From Boesenbergia rotunda (taxonomy: Eukaryota; Streptophyta; Magnoliopsida; Zingiberales; Zingiberaceae): a stretch of DNA of 64,000 bases. The stretch's first letter is position 1; the number at the start of each line of letters is the position of its first letter. The notes under the pieces were generated by a model. The model was given only the letters and a program-made list of their open reading frames with translations. It was not told the origin of the DNA and did no database searches. The position numbers and the translations under genes were made by a program. The DNA lies in NCBI GenBank assembly GCA_024364735.1, contig JAGFNQ010000711.1, forward strand, positions 1-64,000, given 5' to 3'. Positions 12,004 to 23,522 of the stretch are shown here, in pieces.

Positions 12004-13434
12004 TGTTGGATCGAGAGAATACGATAGAGGGGGGGTGAATATCGTAAACCGTTTCGGATTTAGAGAGTATGCACAGCGGAAAAATTAAAACTAAAACCAA
12101 AACGCAACCACCTCGATTTACTTGGTTCGAAGTCGTGGTCGGCTCCTACTCCAAGGCCCACGGTCGTTGATCGTTTGCTGTGGGCAATTCTATATGTGCG
12201 CAAAAAGGTTTACAAACAGATATTACAATTGCAGTACAGTAAACTTAAAGGGACAGCTCTTCGTTACCAACCTCCGGTGTGGAATGTATCTCGGAGCAGA
12301 GGGACGTCGTCGGCGCTTGTATCTCGAGTTGGGAGGTTTCCGGAGCAAAGCACTTGAGTAGAAGAGTGTATTGGCGTTGGAAGCAGTGATTGTTGAACCC
12401 TTGGCGTCAAGGGGCTTTTTATAGCCTCCCGGGGCGCCCTGAACGTTGGGGGCGCCCCCCCCCCCCACGTGTCAATCGATCCAGTTAAGTCTCGGTCAGC
12501 CGTTATCCCTCCAGGATCGGGCTGAGGTTTGACCGGGGGCGCCCTGGTTGACTCTTTCAGCTGGCTTCTCGGCTGGATAAGTTTTATCCACTTCGTTAGC
12601 TCGAGCCCGGGGCGCCCTGAGCATCCGGGGCGCCCGGGAGCACGGGGGCGCCCGGGAGCATGGGGGCGCCCCGCCCAGTATGCTTCCGAAGCGTATTTTT
12701 GCTGAACTCATGTTTGGCTTGTACTTAGGGCGCCCGGGTCCTTCCGGGCGCCCAACCCAGCTGCTGCCTCACTCCTTTGAGGCTTTCTGAGCTGCAGACA
12801 CTCGTTCCTTTGGTCCTGCATCCAGGGTTAGTACCAAACAAGATAGAGCAAATATGTTAGTGAGTCTTACAGCCGTAGCTGTCTTGGTTCTGACTTTGGG
12901 TCTCCAAAATGGAGCCCTAGGTCGAACCGATGCCTACTGTTCCCTCGACGGGGAACGCGTCCTCACCTACTCCTCTCAGTAGAATTTACCTGTTGCCAAC
13001 CGGCTCCTCCGGTTGGACTTTTGCCCAGCAGTCCTTCGCCAGGTGCCCAGCTGTCCTTCGCCAGGTCTCCAGTACCAAGCAGTCCTTCGCCTGGTGCCTA
13101 GCAGTCCTTCGCTAGGGCTTTGTATCCTGGCATTCCTTCGCCAGGTGCCTAGCAGTCCTTCGCTAGGGCTTTGTATCCTGGCAGTCCTTCGCCAGGTGCC
13201 TAGCAGTCCTTCGCTAAGGCTTTGTATCCTGGCATTCCTTCGCCAGGTGCCTAGCAGTCCTTCGCTAGGGCTTTGTATCCTGGCATTCCTTTCGCCAGGT
13301 GCCTAGCAGTCCTTCGCTAAGGCTTTGTATCCTGCACACTTAATGAGCATATTAGATAAACATTACCTCTTAACTTTTGAACTCTTTGCCATTATCAAAA
13401 CACAGGTTCGACTTGGGTGTTGTCTGCACCAACA
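12004..13434 (-). repeat. Element D-prime, 3' LTR (minus strand)
   Basis: This is read on the minus strand from TGTTGGTGCAGAC (at 13434) to CGATCCAACA (at 12004), 1431 bp. The partner LTR is 19215-20666. Target duplication: GCGGA (11999-12003) against GTGGA (20667-20671), one C/T difference. It contains a 60-bp tandem array (about 13020-13335, units 'ccaggtgcctagcagtcctt'), GGGCGCCC palindromes near 12425-12760, and a TATA box (TATAAAAAG on the minus strand, complement 12415-12423). Confidence 0.92.
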
Positions 13435-14055
13435 ATCTCCGCCTTTTTGATTTATGGCAACCCGATTCAAAAAGTTAAGTTAATCAAGACATTTGATATA
13501 ACAATTTTAGTTCCCTCCCCCTGGAAGGAATCTCCCCCTAGGTTTTTCAAAGGTTCGTGGGGTTTTGAAAAAAATTCTAAGTCAATATGATAGAATTTAT
13601 TTTTCAGAAACTTAGAACATTTTTCAAAAGAAGTTTTTAGAAAACTTAAACCAATTTTAGTTGAGTACTTTGGAAAAAAATTTCCATTCAATAATTTAGA
13701 AAATTTTCTAAAGAATTTTCAATCTCTTTAGTACATTAGAGGGTTTATACTTAGAAACTTAGAGAATTTTTGAACATAGCTTAAGTACTTAGAAAATACT
13801 TTTGAAAACTGCTTGGGTCAAGTACTTAGAATCAATTTTGAAAACAATTTAGATCAAGTACTTTTGAACCAGTCTTGAGAAAACTAACTTAAGTATTTTG
13901 AAAACAGCTTTAGAAAAAACTTAGCTTAAGTATTGAAAACAGCTTTGGAAAAACTTAGTTTATGCTTTTTGAAGAAAGGATAAAGTTTTGAATTTTGAAA
14001 AAAAATTTAAACAAAATTTTAAAGCTTCTCTCCTTTCCTATCTCTCCCCCTTTGC
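13435..14055 (-). repeat. Multiple polypurine tracts before 3' LTR of D-prime
   Basis: On the minus strand four purine tracts with a GGGGGAG or similar core precede the 3' LTR: complements at 14041-14055, 13531-13540, 13512-13523 and 13436-13450. The last touches the LTR and is probably the functional primer. Several polypurine tracts are a known mark of Sireviruses, and element E shows the same arrangement. Confidence 0.65.
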
Positions 14056-15049
14056 CATATATCAAAAACAAGGCAATATAGCAGAAAAAATAAACTGCAT
14101 TACTATATAACAGAATAACGTGTTGTATTGAACCAATTCAAGATATAAACTGAACCAAAGCAATTTCAATTATCTCTGTAGGGTCCTGTCTAACCCAATT
14201 AGTTACTTACTAACTGTTATAAACAGTAGTTTTCGCTAGGGTTAGTCAAGTTAAGTGTTCTGTTCAAGTTAGATTTTCTAAACTTGACACTTAACCTGAT
14301 TACTGTTTAATTTGTATTTAGTGCCCCAATTACTGCAGATGCACTAATCTACATCTTGAATTAAGGCAAAGACCTAAGCATCTCAACCCATTCTAGGTTA
14401 TCAGTCAAAAGTACCCTAAGGTGCTTGTGAGATGCTGGCTTCTAAATCTATAGGTGCATGCAGTTCTAGGGTTAGGGCCTAGGCTAAGTCCATTTGCAAA
14501 AAAAACCCTAGTTTTGAAGGGGGTAGTTTTTGAAAAAAAAAACTAAGTCGAAAAAGATTTTTCAAACTAAGTAAATGTTGATTTTGAAATTAAGTAAAGC
14601 AGTTTTAAAATTCTTTTAGAAACTGATTTTCAAATCAAGTAATGAAGTAACAAAACCAAAAGTAGAGTTAACCTATTCTACTAAGCATAATCCTAATGAA
14701 GATCAGATAATCATGAAAAAGCAAATAGTCAACTCCATAAGTCAGCTGGTATGAAAGAGAACCAGCACAGTCATACAAGTCAAACATCAGTCAACCCTAC
14801 TGAGTAGGGGCAGTCAAACAGTCACTAGTACAATGCTAATCAAATCTAGGAGGAGGGACCGGGATGATCAGAAGAGCCTGGCTGCCAGGATCGAAACAGC
14901 GTCATCATCTCGTGATATTGTGCGTCGCTCGTTTCCCTCTCGGCTCTGAGGGCATTCATATACTCAGTATAATAGCCCTTATTTGCCTCCATTTTTTCAG
15001 CATGATTTGCTTCCACTTCCTCCCGGAGACTTTGGAACTGTGCCTCAAG
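14056..15049. other. AT-rich non-coding 3' region of D-prime
   Basis: This is about 1 kb of low-complexity AT-rich DNA between the envelope-like gene and the polypurine tracts, with repeated 'ttttgaaaac'-like words. No ORF with a recognisable domain was seen on either strand. The 119-codon plus-strand ORF at 14864-15223 is mainly the antisense of the envelope-like gene. Confidence 0.6.
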
Positions 15050-16135
15050 TCATGTCACTCTCTCGTAGAGTGTCGGTGGTGGAGGCTTGTCTATGTGCTC
15101 TCGAACCTCGGCTGCCAGATCTCCGACATCGACCTCAACATCCTCGTCAGAGTCGATCGGTGGTCCGGCTCGCTGGCGTCTCCACGACAAAACCCCGGTA
15201 GCCGAGACCTCTATACCAGCTAGGGAAAAGTTCCTAAATCCTATCTCATCGAAATCGATCATTGAGGTCATTTCACCTACGGTAATGTTACGACCGTGGT
15301 GATGAAGGATAGAGGTGATGATGTGGCAGAAGGGGGTGCCTACCCGACCCTGAGTGGTAACACTGGAGGCATGTAGGATGGCGTGGAACATGGGAAGGCC
15401 AATGTCAATGTCTAGGTGGTGGATCAATGCATACAATAACAATGTGTGAAATGGTCGCATGGTCGCGACGTCCCTGGTGGATAAAGGTAGGATGCAGCGG
15501 ACCAGAACTCTATACAGAGCGTAGTCCTGGACCTGAAGGTCAACGGACTGAAATCGTCTAGCTACGGGATTTCTAGCTTCCCTATAGAAGTAGGAGTGGA
15601 GAGTGTCTAGGGTAATGTGTGAGTAGGGAGCATCAAATGGAGGATCCCTAGGAGGATAGCAACAAAAGGTGGACTGAGAGAATCGTAGTCCAAGAAAACG
15701 GTTAAGCAAGGAGGGTGTGATGGTTAGAGGCATCCCTTGGACTGTGGTGACAAAGCTGAGCTGATCTTGTCTGACTATATTATTATAGAATTCTGCACAT
15801 AAGGTTGTATTAATAGGATGAGTGCAGAATACGAGATTATCGAGTTGGTAAAAGTTTATAACATTCATTGCCAAGGGACAAGATTGGGTGAAGAATTGTC
15901 TATTTAAGTAGCTCATTTTTATAGGCTTGTATGTCGTTCGAGCAAACTTATTACAAAGTCCTAAAGTTGGGAACCTAGGATCGGGACTCGGTTCGGTACC
16001 GGGGTTCGCTTGGTTTGCTCGACGTTTTCTAAGTTATGAAGCATGCATTTAGAAGAAAGAATTTAAGAAAAATAAATGTAAATGTGTAAGAAAAAGGAAA
16101 TGAAAATTATACCGAGTGGCCGCTCGGGGAGGCAT
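15050..16135 (-). CDS. Envelope-like ORF of element D-prime, two exons, intact
   Basis: I infer a spliced gene: exon 1 is 16135-16113 (MPPRAAT), the intron 16112-16029 has a GT donor and an AG acceptor, and exon 2 is 16028-15050. It gives 333 residues with no stop, with reading frames matching across the splice. The protein is related to the one at 26964-28720 in element E. Both have FYNLD or FYQLD, EFYNN, CILP, RP(Y/F)H, HLD(F/I)DI and a P-F-x-H-(V/I)-IT segment, and an acidic tail. Position, between pol and the 3' LTR, is that of Sirevirus 'envelope-like' genes. No signal peptide or membrane span is visible, so an envelope role is not supported by sequence. It also resembles the 'putative plant transposon protein' domain seen in many plant repeats. 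Function unknown. Confidence 0.65.
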
Positions 16136-16235
16136 GGTTGAGATTGAGGAAGCAAGAGAGTCACTTGGTTGCCTTGGAAGGAGAAGAGTTTAGAGAGGAG
16201 AAAGGTTTTAGGTGTGGCATGAAGAGGAGGTTCGG

Positions 16236-16515
16236 GTGCCTTCTTATAGGCACTTTAGCTAGGGCGCCCGGGAGCTCCCGAGCGCCCGGGACAGGACCTT
16301 CTGCCTATGGCAGTGTCCTAGTACTGGTTGGGGGCGCCCGTGATGGCCCGGGCGCCCCGGTCAGAAGGGGTTGGCAGCTTTGCTGCTTTGACCAGTCCTG
16401 GGGGCGCCCGCAAGGGCCTGGGCGCCACGATTAAGTAGACTTGGCAGTTTATCTGCCTTGATCGAAGAGAAAGTCATGAGGGGGCGCCCTAGGAGTCACG
16501 GGCGTCCGGATTAAG
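16236..16515 (-). promoter_or_regulatory. Palindrome-rich candidate promoter of D-prime envelope-like gene
   Basis: Four pairs of GGGCGCCC-type palindromes, each pair separated by about 8-12 bases, lie at about 16262-16292, 16329-16360, 16399-16425 and 16480-16506. They are followed on the minus strand by a TATA-like CTATAAG (complement 16243-16249), 108 bases before the ATG. The element's own LTR has the same order: GGGCGCCC palindromes, then TATAAAA within about 10 bases. It therefore looks like an internal copy of the U3 control region. Promoter activity is inference. Confidence 0.5.
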
Positions 16516-16529
16516 TAGGAAGTGACAAC

Positions 16530-16675
16530 TTTGATGTTTTGTTGACCATTTGACCATGGTTTGATTATTTTGGCATGATTTGACTGCTTTGACTATGGTT
16601 TGACTGCTTTGACCATGGTTTGATTACTTTGACCATGGTTTGACTAGTTTGACCATGGTTTGACTAGTATTAGGT
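16530..16675. repeat. Tandem 20-bp repeat, TTTGACCATGGTTTGACT
   Basis: About six to seven imperfect copies of a 20-21 bp unit, 'tttgaccatggtttgact', lie immediately upstream (on the minus strand) of the palindrome block before the envelope-like gene. Each contains the 6-base palindrome CCATGG. The array is not seen in the LTRs of this element. Confidence 0.7.
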
Positions 16676-16739
16676 CAATTCCGTTCTAACATGTATTTAA
16701 ACAATAATGCAGGTATTAACTGAATTAAGTTAAATTTTA

Positions 16740-17580
16740 CCATCTCACCCATTCTAGAGTTGTCAATCACGTTTGCCTTATGGGTTTTTGTGAGACAGGT
16801 AGATAGAATTATTTTGAAGAATTTTGATTTATTTTAAAAATTAAATTAATTTTGAAAACAGTTGATTTTGAAAAAAGATGTTTGAATCTACAATTAACTA
16901 AAAATTTGTGTTAGATTCAAATTTGACAAAGAATAATTTGAATTTGAATTTCAAAAATCGGCTTCCAGGTCTTGGCGAGGCACTAGGCCTTCTTTGGCCA
17001 TAGCCTTATTGGATCATCAACTCTTTCCTTGACAAAGCCTTTTAATGAAATTTCATTTTCAAAATTACTTTTTGAAAAATTCTGGTTTAACTAGTTTGGG
17101 TCTTGGATCGGTAGCTTCGGCTAGTTTCACCAGTCTAAAGAGACCAAGTAGAGTGTACTTGACCTTATTAGAATTGGCTTCCCTAACGTACTATCATCTC
17201 ACCTCCACCCAATACTATGTTGTTCAAATTTCAATTAATTGATTGTGTCCTTATTCTAACCAATCCTAATTCTAAGCATGGTAAATTGCATAAATTAAAT
17301 AAACAAGCAATCATGCAATTTGAAAACAAGAATTGAAATTTATCTAACTCTAAATATTATTTTTAATTTGGCTTCCCTGGACTAAAGCCACGATAATGGT
17401 TTAGCAAGATGTGAATCTTGTCCTTGGGGATCCAATACTGATTTGATCCAGTTTGTTTGTTCAGGCACAGTTTGGGTACCCATGCCTGAACTTTAGGTCT
17501 GGACTGGTTCAGTACAGCATAGTAGGATCTTTGTCTAGATTTGGTTCTATAGCCTAGTCCGGATCGATTTAGAACCGACT
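16740..17580 (-). other. Gag-pol spacer of D-prime; pol deleted
   Basis: On the minus strand this AT-rich segment matches the 41558-42200 spacer between gag and protease in element D, including the '...cgtgattgaca...' end. In D-prime it stops where protease should begin and passes into the envelope-like gene's upstream repeats. Protease, integrase, reverse transcriptase and RNase H are all absent, about 4 kb by comparison with E. No gene is seen in the segment itself. Confidence 0.65.
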
Positions 17581-17581
17581 T

Positions 17582-18991
17582 CTATTTTCCAAGAATCATG
17601 TCAAGACCCTTGGAACCAGAAGTGAATCGTTCTAAAGCTGATCTAAGGTCCTTAACTTGAGTTTTCAAGGAGGAGTTCTCTTTCTCAAGTTTTTCAACCT
17701 GAGTAGAGGTTCCTTCTTGAACCTTCTCAGTTAAGGATCTAGAGTCAGCTCCCTCTTTTAGGAGTTTCACTTCCTGTCGGAGAGATTCGACTCGGAGTTT
17801 AGCTTTCGCCAAATCTCGAGAAAGATAGGAAATTAATTCATTTAGTTGATTTCTTGAAAAACCACTTACAGTTATTTCGCCGTCCTCTGAGAACGTAAGT
17901 TTGCCATCGTCCGGCTCCGACTCTGACTCGGTCTCGATTTCTTCTGAGGCGGTTAGTGCGAGCAGGTTCGACTGTGGGACCTCTTCTTCTTCGGAGGAGG
18001 AGGACTCGTCCCACGTTGCCTGAAGTGCCTTCTTCTTTCTTGTCTTCTTCGTTTCCTTCAGGTTGGGGCATTCAGTCTTGTAATGGCCCTTCTTCTTGCA
18101 CTCGTAACAGGTCACGTTGGGTTTGTTCTTTTTATTTGAGGGTTCAGCTGGTTCTTCCTTTCTTCGGCTGACTTTTCTTCTGTTGGTCTGGTTTTTTAGC
18201 TCTTTGTAGTAGTCTCGGGCTAGCCGAACCAACTTAGGCCGATTTCCCTCGCTGTCTTCTGAGTCTGAATCTGAATCAGACTCGGGTGCAGGTTGAGGCT
18301 TCTTCTTGATTGTCTTTCCAGCTTTACCTGCAACAAAGGCAATGCCTTTCTCGGCCAGATTGCAGTTAGTCTGCTCATGCAATTCTAATTCAGGAAAAAG
18401 TTCATCTAACTTGATTTTGGAATGATCCCTAGAAACTTTGTAAGCATCTACCATAGATGCCCACAAGGTGTTTCTTGGAAAAGCATTAAGGGCGTACCTT
18501 ATTAGGTCACGGTTTTCTACCTTGTGACCAATGGTGTGTAGACCGTTCATCAGCTCCTGAATTCTGGCGTGGAACTGAGCTGCTGATTCGCCGTCGTTCA
18601 TCTTGATGGTGTACAGCTTGTTCAGCAGAAGGTCCCTCTTGCTGATTCGGGTGTCGGAGGTTCCTTCGTGTAGTTCGATCAGCTTACCCCAGAGTTCTTT
18701 GGCGCTGTTGAATGGACCCACCCGGTTCAGTTCCTCTTTTGTTAGGCCGCATTGGAGTGTTTGGGTCGCTTTGGCATCGACTTCAATTTTCTTTTTGAGT
18801 GCAGCGTCCCATTCAGTGTAAGATTGTTGTACTCCGTCAGCATTCCTTGGTATTTCTAGTCCGGACTGGATGATTATCTACATGTCCACCTGAGTTTTCA
18901 GGTGGACCTCCATTCTACTCTTCCAGTAGGAGAAGTCCTCCCCACTGAAGAGCGATGGTCTTGCGGTGCTGAAGCCTTCTTGCATGGCCAT
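17582..18991 (-). pseudogene. Element D-prime gag (Sirevirus-like), one early stop
   Basis: Gag starts at the ATG complementary to 18989-18991 (MAMQEGFSTA) and ends at 17582, about 470 codons. It is open from 18877 to the end. The only defect seen is TAG at 18878-18880, where the related element D has Trp in DMWII, a change one G-to-A step from TGG. The order is a capsid region, an acidic serine-rich linker, a CCHC zinc knuckle (CYECKKKGHYKTEC), another acidic stretch (SSSSEEEEVPQSN), and a C-terminal coiled coil with leucine heptads. A zinc knuckle followed by a long acidic/coiled-coil tail is usual for Sirevirus gag. Confidence 0.85.
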
Positions 18992-19200
18992 TAAGGATTT
19001 TATCTGAAAAGATAGAAAAGAAAGGAAAACTCTGTCCCAAGACTTGGTCTTGGATTAGCAGTGCGGGAAGAAAAAAAAATAATTATCGAGGGGTGTTGCA
19101 CCGGTCTCGATAAACGAAAAGAAAATTTGAAAAAGAAAATAATTCGAAGAAAATCTGAAAAATTCTCAAACTGGTGGTTGCACCAAATTTGAGCTTCCTC

Positions 19201-19212
19201 GCTCTGATACCA
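19201..19212 (-). other. Primer binding site of D-prime (initiator tRNA-Met)
   Basis: The minus strand reads TGGTATCAGAGC two bases after the end of the 5' LTR. This is the standard match to the 3' end of plant initiator methionine tRNA used by copia elements. Confidence 0.9.
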
Positions 19213-19214
19213 CT

Positions 19215-20666
19215 TGTTGGATCGAGAGAATACGATAGAGGGGGGTGAATATCGTAAACTGTTTCGGATTTAGAGAGTATGCACAGCGGAAAAATTAAAA
19301 CTAAAACCAAAACACAAACACCACGATTTACTTGGTTCGGAGTCGCGGTCGGCTCCTACTCCAAGGCCCACGGTCGTTGACCGTTTACTGCGGGCAATTC
19401 TATATGTGCGCAAAAAGGTTTACAAACAGATGTTACAATTGCAGTACAGTAAACTTAAAAGGACAGCTCTTCGTTACCGACATCCGGTGTGGAATGTATC
19501 TCGGAGCAGAGGGACGTCGTCGGCGCTTGTATCTCGAGTTGGGAGGTTTTCGGAGCAAAGCGCTTGAGTAAAAGAGCGTATTGGCGTTGGAAGCAATGAT
19601 TGTTGAAGCCTTGGGGTCGAGGGGCTTTTTATAGCCTCCCGGGGTGCCCTATACGTTGGGGGCGCCCACCCCCCCCCCCCCACGTGTCAATCGATCCGGT
19701 TAAGTCTCGGTCAACCGTTATCCCTCCAGGATCGGGCTGAGATTTGACCGTGGGCGCCCGGGACGTAGGGGCCGCCCTGGTTGACTCTTTCAGCTGGCTT
19801 CTCGGCTGGATAAGTTTTATCCACTTCGTTAGCTTGAGCCCGGGGCACCCTGAGCATCCGGGGCGCCTGGGAGCACGGGAGCGCCCGGGAGCATGGGGAC
19901 GCCCCGCCCAGTATGCTTCCGAAGCGTATTTTTGTTGAACTCATGTTTGGCTTGTACATAGGGCGCCCGGGTCCTTCCGGGCACCCAACCCAGCTGCTGC
20001 CTCACTCCTTTGAGACTTTCTGAGCTGCAGACACTCGTTCCTTCAGTCCTGCATCCAGGGTTAGTACCAAACAAGATAGAGCAAATATGTTAGTGAGTCT
20101 TACAGCCGTAGCTGTCTTGGTTCTGACTTTGGGTCTCTAAAATGGAGCCCTAGGTCGAACCGACGCCTACTGTTCTCTCGACGGAGAACGCGTCCTCACC
20201 TACTCCTCTCAGGAGAATTTACCTGTTGCCAACCGGCTCCTCCAATTGGACTTTTGCCCAGCAGTCCTTCGCCAGGTGCCCAGCTGTCCTTCGCCAGGTC
20301 TCCAGTACCAAGCAGTCCTTCGCCTGGTGCCTAGCAGTCCTTCGCTAGGGCTTTGTATCCTGACATTCCTTCGTCAGGTGCCTAGCAGTCCTTCGCTAGG
20401 GATTTGTATCCTGGCAGTCCTTCGCCAGGTGCCTAGCAGTCCTTCGCTAGGGCTTTGTATCCTGGCATTCCTTCGCCAGGTGCCTAGCAGTCCTTCACTA
20501 GGGCTTTGTATCCTGGCATTCCTTCGCCAGGTGCCTAGCAGTCCTTTGCTAGGGCTTTGTATCCTGCACACTTAATGAGCATGTTAGATAAACATTACCT
20601 CTTAACTTTTGAACCCTTTGCCATTATCAAAACACAGGTTCGACTTGGGTGCTGTCTGCACCAACA
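19215..20666 (-). repeat. Element D-prime, 5' LTR (minus strand)
   Basis: It begins at 20666 on the minus strand (TGTTGGTGCAGAC) and ends at 19215 (GATCCAACA), 1452 bp. It is very similar to the 3' LTR at 12004-13434; the differences seen are scattered substitutions and array-length changes, which suggests a fairly recent insertion. It carries the same 60-bp array (about 20250-20566) and GGGCGCCC palindromes (about 19640-19985). Confidence 0.92.
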
Positions 20667-20671
20667 GTGGA

Positions 20672-21841
20672 CTCCTACTTATAACCGATCAGGCTGGAGC
20701 TTGATCGGTCGGAGAGCTTCCTGATCGGTCTGCTGACCGATCAGGGCACAGCCTGATCGGTCTGGTGACCGATCAGACCCTTGTGGTTGCGAATGCTGGG
20801 AATCCCATCAAAGTTATGGATCGGTTCGGTGACCGATCCACGATCCCTGGATCGGTCCGATGACCGATCACTTTAATTCAAACGCACTGTCAAATGCTCT
20901 GATCACGTCTGATCACATCTGCTTTCTCTGTTCTTAAGTTCTGATTGTTTGATTCTCTGTTGATTTGATGCCCTAATGAGCTGCTAAGTGTGCAGGTGAC
21001 TCAGGGATCATCCAAGGGGAGTCAAACGAAGGCTTTCGTTACAGCAGGTTTGGTTGTTTGCTTCCGCAGGTTGTAACGTCCTCTGGCGTGAGCTGCAACG
21101 GCTGAGGAGCTGATGACCTGGGGCTCGACTGGAGGGGATTCATTGAGTCCAGAGGAGGTCAGGGGTAGCTGGCTGTTGCAGGTGAGCAGCTGGGAGCTAC
21201 TGCAAAGGAGCGTGTGACCTGGTGATGGATGCAGGATAAGCCATGGTGTGGAGAAGGAGCTGAAGAGTTCTCCACATCGATAGCTTTGCTCAATCATCTG
21301 TGTGCATTACAGTGAATCACTTGAAGCGATCTCCTGCGAAGCTGTAACCTTGAGTCTGTGGAGGGAGTCGCGAGTGGATCAGCAAGCAAACGAAGAGCTG
21401 GGAGCTCTTGCGTTGGTGGCGCTGTGCTGTGCTCAGTGACCTGCTTTCTCATTTCTCATCCTTGTGCTTTGCTAGCGATCTGTAAGAGCTTTCTTGTTGT
21501 CTCTGTGCTTAATTTCTGATACATTTGAGACCATTTGTGTGGAGAGGTTTCTCCACCGAGAAGGAGGATTTGATATCTGGATTTCCAGGGCTTGATCTGC
21601 CGACGATCAAGGGATCGCCCACCTCACGGGCACGCCAAGGAGTAGGGGCAAGTTATCTCCGAACCTTGTATATCCTTGCGTTAGAGTTTTTGCTTGTTAC
21701 TTAGTTTCTGCACTTAGTTTTTGCATTTGTTTTGCTTCCGCTGTCTAACCTCTGAAGTGTAGAGAAAATATAAAAACTGCTAAGTTTCAAGTGTTTGGCT
21801 ACATTCACCCCCCCCCCTCTCTAGACATCCAAGCACCAACA
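20672..21841 (+). repeat. Element E, 5' LTR, second part
   Basis: This continues the LTR after D-prime and its duplicated target. It has more GATCGGTC/GACCGATC palindromes to about 20880 and a polypyrimidine CCCCCCC stretch, and it ends AAGCACCAACA at 21841. The sequence matches 30185-31345 of the 3' LTR throughout. Confidence 0.92.
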
Positions 21842-21843
21842 AG

Positions 21844-21855
21844 TGGTATCAGAGA
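21844..21855 (+). other. Primer binding site of E (initiator tRNA-Met)
   Basis: TGGTATCAGAGA starts two bases after the LTR end. It matches the initiator methionine tRNA site except at its last base. Confidence 0.85.
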
Positions 21856-21899
21856 TTGGGGCTCTGTTCAAGCAGATTAACAACCGAGAGCTATCAACG

Positions 21900-23522
21900 A
21901 TGGCTTTGAGAGAAGGATTTAGCACCACCCGACCTCCCTTCTTCGATGGTTCCGATTTTCAATATTGGAGGTCTCGCATGGAATACTATCTCAAGACCGA
22001 CATTGGAATGTGGTTCTCCGTGAAGGAGGGCTTCACTCCTCCAAGAGACGCGGAGGGTAAAGAATTGGAATCTTCACGTTGGTCGGCTGAGCAAAGGAGA
22101 AAAGGAGAAGCCGATGCGAAGGCGATGGTGACTTTGCAATGTGGAATGAACAAAGACCAACTAATCAAGGTTGGTCCCTTTACAAGCGCAAAGGATTTGT
22201 GGAATAAGCTCATTGAACTCCATAAGGGCACCCGAGACTCGAGAATCGCCAAGAGGGATTTGTTCCTCAACCAACTACAAAACCTCTCTATGAAGGAGAG
22301 AGAGACGGTGAGTGAACTTCATAGCCGGTTCAAGGAAGTCCTCAACGGTCTCCATTCTATTGATGAAAGGGTCGAGAACTGTGACCTTGTGAGGTATGTA
22401 TTAAAAGCTTTTCCAAGGAATATTTTGTAGTCATCCATGGTGGATGCCTACAAGGTTTCTAAGGATTTATCAATTGTAAAATTAGATGACTTATTTTGTG
22501 AAATGAAGCTACATGAGATGGCTAACATAGGCCCCAAGGAGAAGGGGATTGCTCTTGTGGCAGGAGAAAAGACTAAGAAGAAGAAGGAGAAGAAGAAGGA
22601 GAAAGAAGTCTCTTCATCTTCATCCTCATCCTCATCTGAGTCCGAGTTTGAAGAGGATGGCAGCGGGTCTTCTTCCTCTGAGATGGCCAACTTTGTTAGA
22701 AGAATGACGAGGAAGAGCCGGCGCTTCAAGGGTAAAGGTAACCCTAGTGAAGTTAAGATTGATAAATCTAACATTACTTGTTATGAGTGTAGCAAGAAAG
22801 GGCACTTCAAGAATGAATGCCCAAAACTAAAGAAGAAGGAGGAGAAATCCAAGAAGAAGGAGGAAAAATCGAAGAAGAAGAAGAAGGCCTTGAAGGCCAC
22901 ATGGGATGAATCATCCTCTAGCTCTTCCGAAGAAGAGAAGGAAGAGAAGAGTACACGCCATGTAGCACTCATGGCCATTGAAGGAGAGGAGAGCAGTGCT
23001 GAATCAACGGACTCCTCAAACGTGGCTTCATCATCTTCGGATGATGAAGAGGTAATCACTCCCGAACTAGATAAATGCTATAGAACCATTGCATGTTTAA
23101 CCGATTTGTTGAAAAAGTCAAAAGCAAAAGTTAAATCATTGAAAGTAGAGGTTGAACATTTGAAATCCTCTAAGGATGAGGATATTGATGATTTACATTT
23201 AGAAATGTTAGAGGATGAAAACAAATCTTTGAAGAGTGAAGTTGAGAGACTCAAGAGTGTTCTTGAGAAATTCTCAACTAGCTCAAAGACACTAGACATG
23301 ATTATAAATGCACAAAGGGCGGTTTACAATAGGGTCGGTATTGGTTACCGACCTAAAGAACCTTCATTTGTTTCCTTGATGTCTAGGACTGATGTTAGAC
23401 CACTTAAGACTCCTAGGGTTCAAAAGAAAGTGATCAAGGCATGGGTGCCTAAGTCTTGCATTGTAGGTGCTTTAAGTCCCAAACTTTGGGTACCTAAATC
23501 TTCTATCTTTCGTATTGTGTAG
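21900..23522 (+). pseudogene. Element E gag (Sirevirus-like), one internal stop
   Basis: The ATG at 21900 opens MALREGFSTTRPPFFDG, close to the gag start of D and D-prime. The frame is open to a TAG at 22428-22430, which replaces the Trp of the conserved NTLWAS. It resumes in the same frame to the TAG at 23520-23522, about 540 codons in all. Visible parts are the capsid helices, a lysine/serine-rich linker, a single CCHC knuckle (CYECSKKGHFKNEC, about 22777-22820), Lys- and Ser/Glu-rich repeats, and a leucine-rich coiled coil (about 23090-23280). The gag terminator is in the same frame as the protease that follows, so termination suppression or a former fusion is possible. Confidence 0.87.

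Noticed and set aside
13013..13306. 97-codon ORF in the 60-bp array of the D-prime LTR (and its copy at 20246-20575)
   Set aside because: It is the translation of the tandem LTR array, and both strands are open.
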